A stretch of 56,336 nt of DNA from Flavipsychrobacter sp. (GCA_016786665.1 JAEUVZ010000012.1:1-56336); one strand, 5' to 3'. Shown: positions 8,516 to 16,640, counted from the first letter of the stretch. Notes: a model not told the origin generated them from the sequence alone. A program made the numbers and translations.

Positions 8516-10198
8516 CTAACGTGCCACTACCGCATCTTCTCGCTTTTCAATCTCCGACATTTTACTGCCCAGGTTGATGAGCTGCATAAGGCTATTCTCG
8601 TTCTTGTTCACGAAGTTGAGCGAAGCCTTATAGGTGTACGCGTCGCTCTTAAATTCACCACCGTAAAAGATAACGTTATCGAATGTTTTTTGCAGTTCGG
8701 CCATGCGGGCAGCGTCATCGGCATCATCGCCCATGGCTGCCGCACCTGCGTTCAGCATTTGTTTTATGTCGAAGAACATCGTCATAGGATGGCTGTATAT
8801 TTCTTTAGATGCCACCTCGTGCATTTTTTGGCCTTTATTGCTGCCCGCGATGTAGGCGTTGGCATTTGCCGCGTTGTTGGCCACTACCAAATACTTATCC
8901 TTTACTATTATCTGCGGTGCATCTTCGCCACCGGCAACAGCGTAGGTGCCCGCACCTGTGCTCGTAATTACGTTGTTGGCCGCAGCATACTGGAGTACTT
9001 TATCAAACTTGTCCTGCTTATCAATTTTCAGCACGTATACCCACTCCATGTTAGGACGGGAAGAGGTAAAGCTATCGGTCACCATCTCACCTGCATCGTT
9101 GAAGTGTGTGTATTCCGTCTTCTTCTGTTCTATGCGGAAGTTGTTCATCGCAAAGCCCATGTCGCCGGTGAAGGCGGAGAAAACTTCTTCAGCGGTCATG
9201 TTAGTGCCTGCTTCCGCCAAACCGGTGTTTACCAGGCCCAGCAGCCCGAATTTCTCCAGCATTTCCATCATCGCCTTGCTTGGCACGCTCAGGGCAGCTA
9301 CCGCGCTCAGGTTGTTGCCTGGCAGTCGTTCTACCAATTCTTTATCGGCTTTGGTGTCGGCAAATTTCTTTATCACGCCTTTCATCTCATCCGATACGTA
9401 GTATTTCATTTCCGCGTTAATGGCTCCTTTATCGAAGTTGAGGCTGGATACCATGATCGCATCTTTCATCATGGCGTTGGACGGAGTAAAGCCCCCCATC
9501 ATTCCGCGTCCATAGTTATTCATTACGCTTTCGTAGTTTACCCAAATGCTTACATCATTGCCTTCCTTTTCCATGTCGGCAAACTTGTTGTTGGCCGCAA
9601 TGGAATTCTCTTTAGTCATTTTAAAGAGGTTGGCCATTTCGGCGGCTGTTTGCGCCAGGTCTACCTGCGGGGCAATATAGTTTCCGTTCTCATCAAAAGG
9701 CATTTCGCTCTGGATAGTAATGGCATTGGTAATTACCAGCAAGTTCTCGTCCCATGCGGCGTACATACCATCGCTCAGCACGCACTCCTTTCTTTTGTCT
9801 ACGGTCTTAATTTCCGCTTTGGGCGCGGTTTTTTTCACATATGCTTCCCACTTGCCGTCGTCGCTCAGGGGCACGAGGCCTACCATTTTCTGGTCGCCGC
9901 TGTAGCGCTTATCGGAAACCACGTACATATAAAAAGTGTTCAGGAAGTCGATGCCGGCATTTTGTATGTCTTGCATAGCGCTGGAATCTTTACCCGCCCC
10001 TTTGGACATCTCCTTAAATACATCGCTGCCAAAGAGCATGTCCATGGCCAGTTTTTTACCAATTGATGCCATATCTATGCGCACCACTGCTGTGGCCTCT
10101 TTAGGTATGTGCCTGGCGTTGTCAGAGCCCTTTTTGCAGGCGCTGAATGAAAAAAGAATAGTGCACAGTAATAGTGCTACGGTAAGAAAACGTTTCAT
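8516..10198 (-). CDS. DUF4836 family lipoprotein
   Basis: A 560-residue exported lipoprotein. The N-terminus MKRFLTVALLLCTILFSFSACKK has a basic start, a hydrophobic core and lipobox FSAC (Cys20), so it should be lipidated and held in the envelope. The opening of the mature part (IPKEATAVVRIDMASIGKKL) and the recurring pattern of strands and helices match the DUF4836 family, found mainly in Bacteroidota and of unknown function. Internal repeats around NNFRIEQ and YAVAGGEDAPQIIVKDKYLVVANN suggest two related halves. It stands alone, with its own promoter and terminator. Family assignment is fairly secure; no biochemical role can be read. Confidence 0.8.
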   Translation of the reverse strand: MKRFLTVALLLCTILFSFSACKKGSDNARHIPKEATAVVRIDMASIGKKLAMDMLFGSDVFKEMSKGAGKDSSAMQDIQNAGIDFLNTFYMYVVSDKRYSGDQKMVGLVPLSDDGKWEAYVKKTAPKAEIKTVDKRKECVLSDGMYAAWDENLLVITNAITIQSEMPFDENGNYIAPQVDLAQTAAEMANLFKMTKENSIAANNKFADMEKEGNDVSIWVNYESVMNNYGRGMMGGFTPSNAMMKDAIMVSSLNFDKGAINAEMKYYVSDEMKGVIKKFADTKADKELVERLPGNNLSAVAALSVPSKAMMEMLEKFGLLGLVNTGLAEAGTNMTAEEVFSAFTGDMGFAMNNFRIEQKKTEYTHFNDAGEMVTDSFTSSRPNMEWVYVLKIDKQDKFDKVLQYAAANNVITSTGAGTYAVAGGEDAPQIIVKDKYLVVANNAANANAYIAGSNKGQKMHEVASKEIYSHPMTMFFDIKQMLNAGAAAMGDDADDAARMAELQKTFDNVIFYGGEFKSDAYTYKASLNFVNKNENSLMQLINLGSKMSEIEKREDAVVAR

Positions 10199-10219
10199 AA
10201 GGCTTTTTAATTATAGGTG

Positions 10220-10227
10220 CAAAAGTA
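10220..10227 (-). promoter_or_regulatory. Promoter -7 box for the DUF4836 gene
   Basis: TACTTTTG on the minus strand, an exact TAnnTTTG match 21 bases upstream of the ATG. Confidence 0.6.
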
Positions 10228-10239
10228 GTACTAAATGAA

Positions 10240-10270
10240 CGAATCCCGCACAAATAATGTGCGGGATTCG
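10240..10270 (-). terminator. Intrinsic terminator of the DUF3127 gene
   Basis: A perfect 13-bp stem (10240-10252 with 10258-10270), loop aataa, just past the stop at 10294. On the minus strand it is followed by TTCATTTA. Confidence 0.75.
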
Positions 10271-10293
10271 AACTGTTTTATTTAGCTACCGTA

Positions 10294-10755
10294 TTAGAAC
10301 GGCAAATCGTCCGCGTTGTCAGGGGATGGATTATAGAAGGTATTGGCGCCGTTGTTCGTATTAGGGTTAGGGGCGTTGTTGTATGCGGGTGCATTGCTGT
10401 ACCCCTGGTTTCCGTACGCGGGCTGCTGTTGCTGCTGGTTGTATCCATTAGCCTGCTGACCTGTGCCTCCGGCTTCTATGCGCCATGCATCGAGGTTGGT
10501 GAAATAGCTTTCTTTGCCATCCTTCTCGTAACGGCTGCCTTTTATGTTAAAGCTCACCTTTACCTGGTCGCCCACGTTAAAGCGGTCTATAATATCGCAC
10601 TTGGCCTGCACCAACTGCATTTTTGCATAGTTGGTGTACGTGTTGCCGTTTATCTCGTCTGCCAGTTCCAGTACAAATTCCCTTTTCTTAAACTTGTCGC
10701 TTATCTGTTGTGTATCATACTTTACGAGCAACTTACCGGTGATTTCTAAATTCAT
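10294..10755 (-). CDS. DUF3127 OB-fold protein with SSB-like acidic tail
   Basis: A 153-residue cytoplasmic protein. Residues 1-97 match DUF3127, an OB-fold-like domain common in Bacteroidota (EITGKLLVKYDTQQISDKFKKREF at the start, NVGDQVKVSFNIKGS in the middle, TNLDAWRIE at the end). A disordered Gln/Asn/Gly/Tyr-rich linker follows (about 98-143), then the terminus NADDLPF. This layout copies single-stranded DNA-binding protein: OB fold, low-complexity linker, acidic D-D-x-P-F tail that recruits repair and replication enzymes. A role at single-stranded nucleic acid is therefore inferred; it is not the canonical Ssb. A promoter upstream and a terminator downstream make it monocistronic. Confidence 0.85.
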   Translation of the reverse strand: MNLEITGKLLVKYDTQQISDKFKKREFVLELADEINGNTYTNYAKMQLVQAKCDIIDRFNVGDQVKVSFNIKGSRYEKDGKESYFTNLDAWRIEAGGTGQQANGYNQQQQQPAYGNQGYSNAPAYNNAPNPNTNNGANTFYNPSPDNADDLPF

Positions 10756-10778
10756 TTTAAAACATTTATATAATTACA

Positions 10779-10808
10779 CAAAATTGTTTACTGCGTTGTT
10801 TTGCAAAA
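10779..10808 (-). promoter_or_regulatory. Promoter for the DUF3127 gene
   Basis: A -7 box CAATTTTG (complement of 10779-10786, one mismatch to TAnnTTTG) and an upstream TTTTG (complement of 10804-10808), separated by 17 bases. Confidence 0.5.
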
Positions 10809-10836
10809 TTAACTACATAGCCTTTAAGATAATGAA

Positions 10837-10863
10837 AAAAGGTATCCAATGTGGATACCTTTT
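10837..10863 (-). terminator. Terminator downstream of tRNA-His
   Basis: A perfect 12-bp stem (10837-10848 with 10852-10863) with loop atg, flanked by A and T runs on both sides. It lies 14 bases past the tRNA 3' end in its transcription direction. Confidence 0.75.
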
Positions 10864-10877
10864 CTTTTTTCTTCCAG

Positions 10878-10952
10878 GGAGGCTGAGGGGTCTCGAACCC
10901 CCGACCCTCAGAACCACAATCTGATGCTCTAACCAACTGAGCTACAGCCTCC
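10878..10952 (-). tRNA. tRNA-His (anticodon GTG)
   Basis: The minus strand folds into a full cloverleaf: acceptor GAGGCTG paired with CAGCCTC, D stem GCTC/GAGC, anticodon stem TCAGA/TCTGA with loop TTGTGGT (anticodon GTG), and T arm with TTCGAGA. The extra G at -1 and C at 73, the identity pair recognised by histidyl-tRNA synthetase, are both encoded. No CCA end is encoded, so it must be added after transcription. Confidence 0.95.
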
Positions 10953-11122
10953 GTATTTCGCCCTGCTGTGAAACAGGGATGCAAAGATAGGTATTTTGAT
11001 AGAATGAGAAAGCAAAACGGACAGATTTTTATCGGAATACAACTTTATCTTTTCATCAATTATTAGAAACATTTAACGAATAGCCGCGGGGTACAATGTA
11101 GGGGCATTGGTTAATTATACTC

Positions 11123-11130
11123 TATATTTG
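11123..11130 (+). promoter_or_regulatory. Promoter -7 box for the barrel protein gene
   Basis: TATATTTG, an exact match to TAnnTTTG, 17 bases upstream of the ATG at 11148. Confidence 0.6.
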
Positions 11131-11147
11131 CGCTCTAATACACTATT

Positions 11148-11861
11148 ATGACCAAACGCCTCGCCCTCGCGATGCTCATTGCCATACTGCCGGCGGTTGC
11201 CTCTGCCCAGAATGTGGAAAAAAGCAAAGACACCAAGAAAGTAGTACAAAAACCCTCCCGCGATTTCGTGATGCTGCAGCTTACCTACAATGGCTGGCAG
11301 AATAAACCCGACAGCATTAACCTGGAAGGCTTTAACCGCGGGATAAACGGGTATATCTGCTACGACTTCCCTATCGGTAAGTCTTCGCATTTGAGCTTTG
11401 CCGCCGGTATTGGCCTCAGCTCTTCCAACTACTACTTTAAAAACCAGCGCGTAGTAGCCAATGATACCGGCAGCGCCGCGGTTATTCGTTTTCATGACAC
11501 GACAGGCTTCAAGCGGTCTAAAATGAATGTAACGTATCTGCAAGCCCCCTTCGAACTGCGTTACTTTGGCAACAAAGACAACAGAAATGTTGGCTTCAAG
11601 GCGGCTATAGGGTTGCAGGTAGGCACCTTGCTGGGATCGCACGCCAAGAACAACTATACCATACAGGGCACCAATGTAAAAGCACTGGATAAAACCAGCA
11701 CCAAACGTTTCCTCAATACCTGGAATTTTGCCGCTACGGCACGGGTAGGCTGGGGTAACTTCTCCCTGTTTGGCTCCTACAATCTTACTACACTGTATAA
11801 AGACCTGCAGGGACCACCCCTTACCCCCTACTCTTTCGGTATCTGCATCTCAGGGCTTTAA
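11148..11861 (+). CDS. Outer-membrane beta-barrel (PorT-like) protein
   Basis: A 237-residue protein with a typical signal peptide (MTKRLALAMLIAILPAVASAQ). The mature part has alternating strand patterns such as SHLSFAAGIGLSSSNYYF, VTYLQAPFELRYFG and NVGFKAAIGLQVGTLLG, which resemble the PorT/outer-membrane beta-barrel family of Bacteroidota. It should form a small barrel of about eight strands in the outer membrane. Real PorT is a T9SS component, but this family is broad and nothing proves that role here. The gene is monocistronic and converges on a T9SS cargo gene through a shared hairpin. Specific function is unknown. Confidence 0.75.
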   Translation: MTKRLALAMLIAILPAVASAQNVEKSKDTKKVVQKPSRDFVMLQLTYNGWQNKPDSINLEGFNRGINGYICYDFPIGKSSHLSFAAGIGLSSSNYYFKNQRVVANDTGSAAVIRFHDTTGFKRSKMNVTYLQAPFELRYFGNKDNRNVGFKAAIGLQVGTLLGSHAKNNYTIQGTNVKALDKTSTKRFLNTWNFAATARVGWGNFSLFGSYNLTTLYKDLQGPPLTPYSFGICISGL

Positions 11862-11877
11862 ATCACTAATATACTGT

Positions 11878-11921
11878 ACATAAGAATGGCGCCGGTTTCA
11901 TAACCGGCGCCATTCTTATGT
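11878..11921. terminator. Bidirectional terminator with perfect 20-bp stem
   Basis: Arms 11878-11897 and 11902-11921 are perfectly complementary, with loop tcat. It separates the barrel gene (plus) from the T9SS cargo gene (minus). Confidence 0.85.
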
Positions 11922-11934
11922 GAGCGATTTATGA

Positions 11935-13350
11935 TTACTCTTTTACTACCGCCTGTGTACGGAGCGTAGCACCATTGATATCGCTGACTGTAAGCCAGTA
12001 CATACCCGGCGCCAAATCTCCTATGGCCAGCTTTGCCTGCTCTGAAGAACGCGCCTTTTTTAACACCTGGCCGAGGGCATTTACCAACTGCAACTGCATG
12101 GGGCCGCTGCCTTTTATGTTCAGTATGTCAGTAGCAGGGTTGGGGTACACCGTAACCTGGGCCGCAGCCTGCACAGTGCCCTGCACGCTGGCAGGCCAGT
12201 ATGCCTCGTAGTAGAAATGGCCCACATAGCCGGGGTCTTCGTCCTGAACCATGTTGGTGAAGCCATACAGGGTATCATTTACCGGGTTCCCCTCTGTATT
12301 GTACTCATAAAAGTCTACATAATAAGGAGCCCAAGCGGTGCCATTCCATTCGTAAACCGACACCGTATCGGGCAGCAACTGCGTGTTCAGGTGGCGGGTT
12401 TCGTGGTAGTTATTCTCCCATACCAAATTCACATCATCCCACTCAAAGTATGTTTCGGAAGTATAGAAGTCCACGCCCTGGTCGTAGTCAAAGCTGTCCT
12501 TTCCGTCAGGTACCATCATACTCTGCGAGCCATCGTACACATTATAGAACGCCAGCACCAGGTGATCGTTGTTATCATAAGTGTACTGTTCTTCGCCATA
12601 CAGGCCATATACATTGTTTACCTCGGCAGATATGGTGAGCAGGTTGAGATTATCGTTCATATCGTAACCATATTCAAATTTCTGCACAAGGTTCCAAATA
12701 CTGTTCACGTTCTCATACAGGCTGTCTACCGACACCAAACCGTTGGTGCCATAGGTGAAATAACGACGATAGAGCGTGTCCCAGTTGCTTCCGTTCTGGC
12801 TTAGGTACTCCACGAATACAGGGTCCAGGCCGTTGTACGTCAGCAGGATGCGCGTGTCGGGGTTGGCGCTGTAGTCTGCCGTGTACACTTCGGTAATGTT
12901 CTCGTCGTTGTTGTAGGTGAAGGTATAGCCGCCGACAATGGAAGACGTGTTGTTGTTCTGGTAGATATTGAACACATCGGCCTTGAAGGAGAGCTTGTTG
13001 TACGGAACTACCGGCGCAAAGACGGGATTCCAGCTGCCGATACTCATGCTGTTGAAATCGAACTCCGAACCACGCATGCCTGAGTAGGATAAGCCACCGG
13101 AATCTGTTATCTGCAGCTGAAACTGTTGGTTCATCTGGTAATTGGAATAGCCTATCATACGCTGATTGGCTGCCGTAGACTTGTTTGCATGGCGAGCCGC
13201 TGCCTGGCCACCCATCAACTGGCGTACATATTGCCGGCTCATGGCCCGCTTGTCCGTATGTTTGCCGGTCTGCATGGGCTGGATACTCTTCTGCGCGATA
13301 GCGCCCGTGCTAAGCAGCAAGCTTGCCGCAATGATAAAGGTTCTCTTCAT
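11935..13350 (-). CDS. Secreted protein with T9SS type A sorting domain
   Basis: A 471-residue exported protein. The signal peptide is MKRTFIIAASLLLSTGAIAQ. The central region carries degenerate repeats with YTYDNNDHLVLAFYN-like units, reminiscent of RHS/YD-type strands, plus many Asp/Asn/Tyr residues. The last 75 residues form a T9SS type A domain: VYPNPATDILNIKG, LVNALGQVLKK and LAPGMYWLTVSD. This domain takes the protein across the outer membrane and is normally cleaved, with attachment to the cell surface. The function of the central region is not recognised. A promoter upstream supports the ATG chosen. Confidence 0.85.
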   Translation of the reverse strand: MKRTFIIAASLLLSTGAIAQKSIQPMQTGKHTDKRAMSRQYVRQLMGGQAAARHANKSTAANQRMIGYSNYQMNQQFQLQITDSGGLSYSGMRGSEFDFNSMSIGSWNPVFAPVVPYNKLSFKADVFNIYQNNNTSSIVGGYTFTYNNDENITEVYTADYSANPDTRILLTYNGLDPVFVEYLSQNGSNWDTLYRRYFTYGTNGLVSVDSLYENVNSIWNLVQKFEYGYDMNDNLNLLTISAEVNNVYGLYGEEQYTYDNNDHLVLAFYNVYDGSQSMMVPDGKDSFDYDQGVDFYTSETYFEWDDVNLVWENNYHETRHLNTQLLPDTVSVYEWNGTAWAPYYVDFYEYNTEGNPVNDTLYGFTNMVQDEDPGYVGHFYYEAYWPASVQGTVQAAAQVTVYPNPATDILNIKGSGPMQLQLVNALGQVLKKARSSEQAKLAIGDLAPGMYWLTVSDINGATLRTQAVVKE

Positions 13351-13365
13351 GTTGGTGATTGTTTT

Positions 13366-13393
13366 TAAAGTTAGCTGATACAGTTAATGTCAA
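13366..13393 (-). promoter_or_regulatory. Promoter for the T9SS cargo gene
   Basis: TAACTTTA (complement of 13366-13373, one mismatch) with TTG 17 bases upstream (complement of 13391-13393). Confidence 0.45.
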
Positions 13394-13543
13394 ATTTCCG
13401 GAAAATGTTACATCGTAAAACAAAAAAAGCCGGTCATTATTGCTACCTGCTTAAATATTATTGTTCTTAAAGCCTGATGCAATGAAACCCAATCAAATAT
13501 CTAAAGACGTATGCCGGCCGCTACAACACCAGTTGTATAGCGT

Positions 13544-13577
13544 AAAAAAAGTGGCGGCCTCATAATATGAGGCCGCC
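13544..13577 (-). terminator. Terminator of the ribosomal/tsf operon
   Basis: A GC-rich hairpin (13553-13564 with 13566-13577; the innermost pairs form the loop), followed on the minus strand by seven T (complement of 13544-13550). It lies 26 bases past the tsf stop. Confidence 0.85.
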
Positions 13578-13603
13578 GCTACAGTATATTTATCTATTCA
13601 GGA

Positions 13604-14443
13604 CTATCCTACAGCTACGCGCTTAAAGCCCGTAACGGTCAGGTCGCCTTCTACTGATTTCAGGTAGTCAGCCACTGTCTTACCATTATCTTTTACGAAA
13701 GCTTGCGGTAACAGTGTATTTTCCTTGAAGAATTTGTTCAGTTTACCCTGGGCAATCTTCTCTACCATGTCACCGGTTTTGCCTTCGGCCAGTACTTGCT
13801 CTACCGCAATAGCGCGCTCGCGTTCCAGTGTTTCAGCAGGAATGTTATCTGCATCTACAGCCAGTGGGTTCATTGCGGCTATCTGCATAGCTACGTCTTT
13901 ACCCGCAGCTACGTTTGCTTCGTTAGCGGCTTTGTTCAGGCTTACCAGTACACCAATGCGGTAGCCGGCGTGTATGTAAGGAACTACGGCTTCGCCGGTT
14001 ACGAATTCGTAACGGATAACGTCAATTTTCTCGCCTATTTTAGCTACTTGCTCCAGCAGTTTATCGGCTACTGTAGCGCCGCCCATAGCAGCAGCTTTCA
14101 AATCTTCCACCGTCGCCGCTTTAGTAGCGATAGCGATGTCGGTCAGTTCATTAGCAAAAGCGATAAACTCGGCATTTTTAGCCACAAAGTCTGTTTCAGA
14201 GCTCAGGTTTACGATAACGCCATATTTATTATCGGCGCTAGCCTTGGCAATTACCACACCTTCTTTAGCTTCACGGTCGCTTCGGTTAGCCGCTACTTTC
14301 TGCCCTTTCTTGCGCAGGTAGTCGATTGCTTTTTCAAAATCGCCATCGCTTTCCATCAGCGCCTTGCGGCAGTCCATCATACCTGCACCAGTTTGCTGGC
14401 GAAGTTTGTTCACATCAGCAGCTGAAATAGTTACTTCACTCAT
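13604..14443 (-). CDS. tsf: Translation elongation factor Ts
   Basis: A 279-residue EF-Ts that reloads EF-Tu with GTP. The ATG at 14443 gives MSEVTISAADVNKLRQQTGAGMMDCRKAL, the standard N-terminal UBA-like domain; a longer frame begins upstream at 14500 but overlaps the hairpin after rpsB and lacks homology. The key nucleotide-exchange motif is seen as SSETDFVAKN, where the Asp-Phe pair enters EF-Tu. The C-terminal dimerisation region contains PLAVDADNIPAE and KFFKENTLLPQAFV. It is the last gene of rplM-rpsI-rpsB-tsf and is followed by a strong terminator. Confidence 0.97.
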   Translation of the reverse strand: MSEVTISAADVNKLRQQTGAGMMDCRKALMESDGDFEKAIDYLRKKGQKVAANRSDREAKEGVVIAKASADNKYGVIVNLSSETDFVAKNAEFIAFANELTDIAIATKAATVEDLKAAAMGGATVADKLLEQVAKIGEKIDVIRYEFVTGEAVVPYIHAGYRIGVLVSLNKAANEANVAAGKDVAMQIAAMNPLAVDADNIPAETLERERAIAVEQVLAEGKTGDMVEKIAQGKLNKFFKENTLLPQAFVKDNGKTVADYLKSVEGDLTVTGFKRVAVG

Positions 14444-14494
14444 TTTATATGTCTTTATTAAGGTTATTAATGTAGGATGCGAAGTTCGCATTTT

Positions 14495-14530
14495 TATCAT
14501 TAAAGCCCCTTTCCGGGGGCTTTAATGATA
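14495..14530 (-). promoter_or_regulatory. Hairpin in the rpsB-tsf spacer (possible attenuator or processing site)
   Basis: A perfect 15-bp stem (14495-14509 with 14516-14530), loop tttccg, in the 111-base gap between rpsB and tsf. On the minus strand it is followed by A residues rather than a T tract, so it fits partial attenuation, RNA processing or 3'-end protection of the rpsB message better than full termination. Confidence 0.6.
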
Positions 14531-14554
14531 TATTAAGATTGTAAAAGGCGGCAA

Positions 14555-15478
14555 TTAGCGCTTTGCAGCAGGGCGGCTTCCACCGCCACCGCGGCTTGCA
14601 CCTGCACCACCACGGCCTGCGCCGCCACGGCCCGCACCCGCACCGGTACCTGCACCACGGCCTGCGCCACGACCTGCACCGCGGCCACGGCCACCGTCTT
14701 TGTTTTCTTCTTCGTCCAGCTCCATGCCACGTGTTTTTTCAACACCGTCTTCTGTAGCTGTTTCGTCTTCTGTTTCTTTATCAGTAGCACGCTCCTGCAG
14801 GCCTTCCATAATGGCGGCAGTAAGGTATTGCGTGATGATGGCTATTGACTTAGTAGCATCGTCGTTTGACGGAATAGCGAAATCTACTTTAGTAGGGTCG
14901 CTGTTGGTATCTACCATTGCCAGGGTAGTGATGCCCAGGCGCTTTGCTTCAGCCAGCGCAATGTGCTCGTGGCTGATATCTACCATGAACAAAGCAGCAG
15001 GAGTACGGCCCATGTTGGCAATACCACCCAGTACTTTCTCCATTTTATCTTTGCTGCGGCTAAGTGTCAGGCGTTCCTTTTTGGTAACGCTGTCCATAGT
15101 GCCGTCTTCCAGCATTTTTTGGATGCTCTGCATCTTCTTCACGCTCTTACGAATCGTTTGGAAGTTGGTAAGCATACCACCCAGCCAACGTTCTGTAACG
15201 AAAGGCATGTTTACTTTAGCAGCGGCTTCAGCAACTATTTCTTTCGCTTGTTTTTTAGTAGCTACGAACATGATCTTCTTACCGCTTTTGGCGATAGATT
15301 TCAGTGCGGCAGCGGCTTCTTCCAGTCCATCGATTGTTTTGTTCAGATCGATGATGTGGATACCATTCTTTTCTGCAAAGATGTACGGAAGCATTTTGGG
15401 ATTCCACTTTTTCTTCAGGTGGCCGAAATGCACACCAGCTTCCAATAATTGCTGGTGCAGGCTTTTATTATCTTCCAT
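14555..15478 (-). CDS. rpsB: 30S ribosomal protein S2 with Gly/Arg-rich C-terminal extension
   Basis: A 307-residue S2 protein, longer than the usual 230-260. The N-terminal part is classical: LLEAGVHFGHLKKKWNPKM, MFVATKKQAKEIV, FVTERWLGGMLTN, and DTNSDPTKVDFAIPSNDDA. After about residue 225 comes an acidic stretch (DKETEDETATEDG), then a highly repetitive Gly/Arg/Ala tail with GRGAGRGAGRGAG and RGGAGRGG units, ending SRPAAKR. S2 sits on the back of the 30S subunit; the tail probably reaches solvent or RNA. Acidic-then-basic extensions on S2 occur in some Bacteroidota, but the function of this one is unknown. Third gene of the operon. Confidence 0.95.
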   Translation of the reverse strand: MEDNKSLHQQLLEAGVHFGHLKKKWNPKMLPYIFAEKNGIHIIDLNKTIDGLEEAAAALKSIAKSGKKIMFVATKKQAKEIVAEAAAKVNMPFVTERWLGGMLTNFQTIRKSVKKMQSIQKMLEDGTMDSVTKKERLTLSRSKDKMEKVLGGIANMGRTPAALFMVDISHEHIALAEAKRLGITTLAMVDTNSDPTKVDFAIPSNDDATKSIAIITQYLTAAIMEGLQERATDKETEDETATEDGVEKTRGMELDEEENKDGGRGRGAGRGAGRGAGTGAGAGRGGAGRGGAGASRGGGGSRPAAKR

Positions 15479-15520
15479 TTTAATTTTTTCTTGACGGTTA
15501 AAAAATAAGTGTACCAGGCA

Positions 15521-15910
15521 CTAGCGTTTAGAGAACTGGAAGCTACGGCGAGCTTTACGTTTACCGAATTTCTTACGTTCTACAGAGCGTGGATCGCGGG
15601 TCATCAGTCCTTTAGCTTTCAGCGCGGGACGATATTCAGCGTTCACTTCGCAAAGAGCGCGGGCGATACCCAGCTTTATAGCCTCGGCCTGGCCTTTAGG
15701 GCCACCGCCTTGTACATTTACCACCAGGTCGAAAGAGCTTACCGCATCTATCGTCTTCAGTGGAAGTTCTACCTGGTTTTGCAGGTACATCATCGGAAAA
15801 TAATCCTTGTATTCTTTTCCATTAACCGTAATGGTACCGGTACCCTTGCTCAGGTATACACGAGCAACGGCTTCTTTACGGCGACCAACGGCGTTTTTTT
15901 GCTTTTCCAT
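15521..15910 (-). CDS. rpsI: 30S ribosomal protein S9
   Basis: A 129-residue S9 of normal length. It begins MEKQKNAVGRRKEAVARVYL and has the conserved core VVNVQGGGPKGQAEAIKLGIARAL. The tail VERKKFGKRKARRSFQFSKR ends in the Ser-Lys-Arg motif that reaches the P-site tRNA anticodon. It follows rplM by 43 bases and precedes rpsB by 42 bases, the common L13-S9 pairing with S2-EF-Ts added downstream. Confidence 0.97.
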   Translation of the reverse strand: MEKQKNAVGRRKEAVARVYLSKGTGTITVNGKEYKDYFPMMYLQNQVELPLKTIDAVSSFDLVVNVQGGGPKGQAEAIKLGIARALCEVNAEYRPALKAKGLMTRDPRSVERKKFGKRKARRSFQFSKR

Positions 15911-15953
15911 TATTATACTTAATGTCGTTTTATAAAAAATAAGCCTTGGGGCC

Positions 15954-16397
15954 TTAGAATTTCAGTTCTTTAGGTTGCTGTGCTTTGTGCGGGTGCTCGG
16001 CGCCTTCGTAAACGAAAAGCTTCTTCACCATAGCACGACCGAGGCGGTTTTTAGGCAACATGCCCTTTACAGCGCGCTCAATCATCAGGTTAGGACGGCG
16101 GTGTACCATTACTTTAGCGGTTTCCGCTTTCTGGCCTCCGGGATAGCCTGAGAAAGTCAGGTATTCCTTGTCGTCCATTTTGGTACCGGTCAGTACTACC
16201 TTGCCCGAGTTTATTACGATCACATAATCACCACAATCGAAGTGTGGGGTGTAATATGCCTTGTTCTTGCCACGCAGGATAGCTGCGATACGAGAACTCA
16301 TGCGGCCCAGTGTTTGGTTGGTAGCATCTACTACGTGCCATTCACGCTTTACGATCTTTTCGTTAGCCGACTGTGTTTTAAAACTAAGATGTCTCAT
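15954..16397 (-). CDS. rplM: 50S ribosomal protein L13
   Basis: A 147-residue L13, an early assembly protein of the large subunit. Motifs include WHVVDATNQTLGRMSSRIA, GDYVIVINSGKVVLTG and VKGMLPKNRLGRAMVKKL. The start MRHLSFKTQS adds a short N-terminal lead typical of Bacteroidota L13. It is first in the operon, with a 5' untranslated leader of about 65 bases and a clear promoter upstream, so the whole rplM-rpsI-rpsB-tsf unit is probably driven from 16469-16499. No leader structure similar to known L13 autoregulatory RNAs was recognised. Confidence 0.97.
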   Translation of the reverse strand: MRHLSFKTQSANEKIVKREWHVVDATNQTLGRMSSRIAAILRGKNKAYYTPHFDCGDYVIVINSGKVVLTGTKMDDKEYLTFSGYPGGQKAETAKVMVHRRPNLMIERAVKGMLPKNRLGRAMVKKLFVYEGAEHPHKAQQPKELKF

Positions 16398-16468
16398 TTC
16401 TGGTTTTTCTATTGATTTTCAACCGCTTATGCTCCTGGAAACACAAACAGCCCCTGAAATTGGGACTG

Positions 16469-16499
16469 CAAAGGTAAATCCAGTATTTTTCTACACCAA
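16469..16499 (-). promoter_or_regulatory. Promoter of the rplM-rpsI-rpsB-tsf operon
   Basis: A perfect -7 box TACCTTTG (complement of 16469-16476) with TTG 20 bases upstream (complement of 16497-16499). This is one of the best promoter matches in the window. Confidence 0.75.
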
Positions 16500-16640
16500 A
16501 AAATTCATTAACTTTTTTCAGGACATCTTTATAAGTGATTGATTATCAATGTATTTTTTGCAAAGATTTTTCAAGAGGGTTGGTAATTTTCGGATTTCAA
16601 CGTGGCTGGGAGGTGCTTTATATACCCTCATAACCCAATA

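Noticed and set aside
8690-10066. 458-codon plus-strand frame opposite the DUF4836 gene
   Set aside because: It has no signal or family features, while the minus-strand frame has a lipobox, promoter, terminator and family match.
14600-14690. Short repeats that could suggest a CRISPR-like or tandem repeat array
   Set aside because: The repeats are in frame and encode GRGAG units of S2; there are no unique spacers of constant length.
14563-14790. His/Arg-rich and Val-rich frames over the 3' part of rpsB
   Set aside because: They are alternative-frame readings of the Gly/Arg repeat in S2 and have no independent support.
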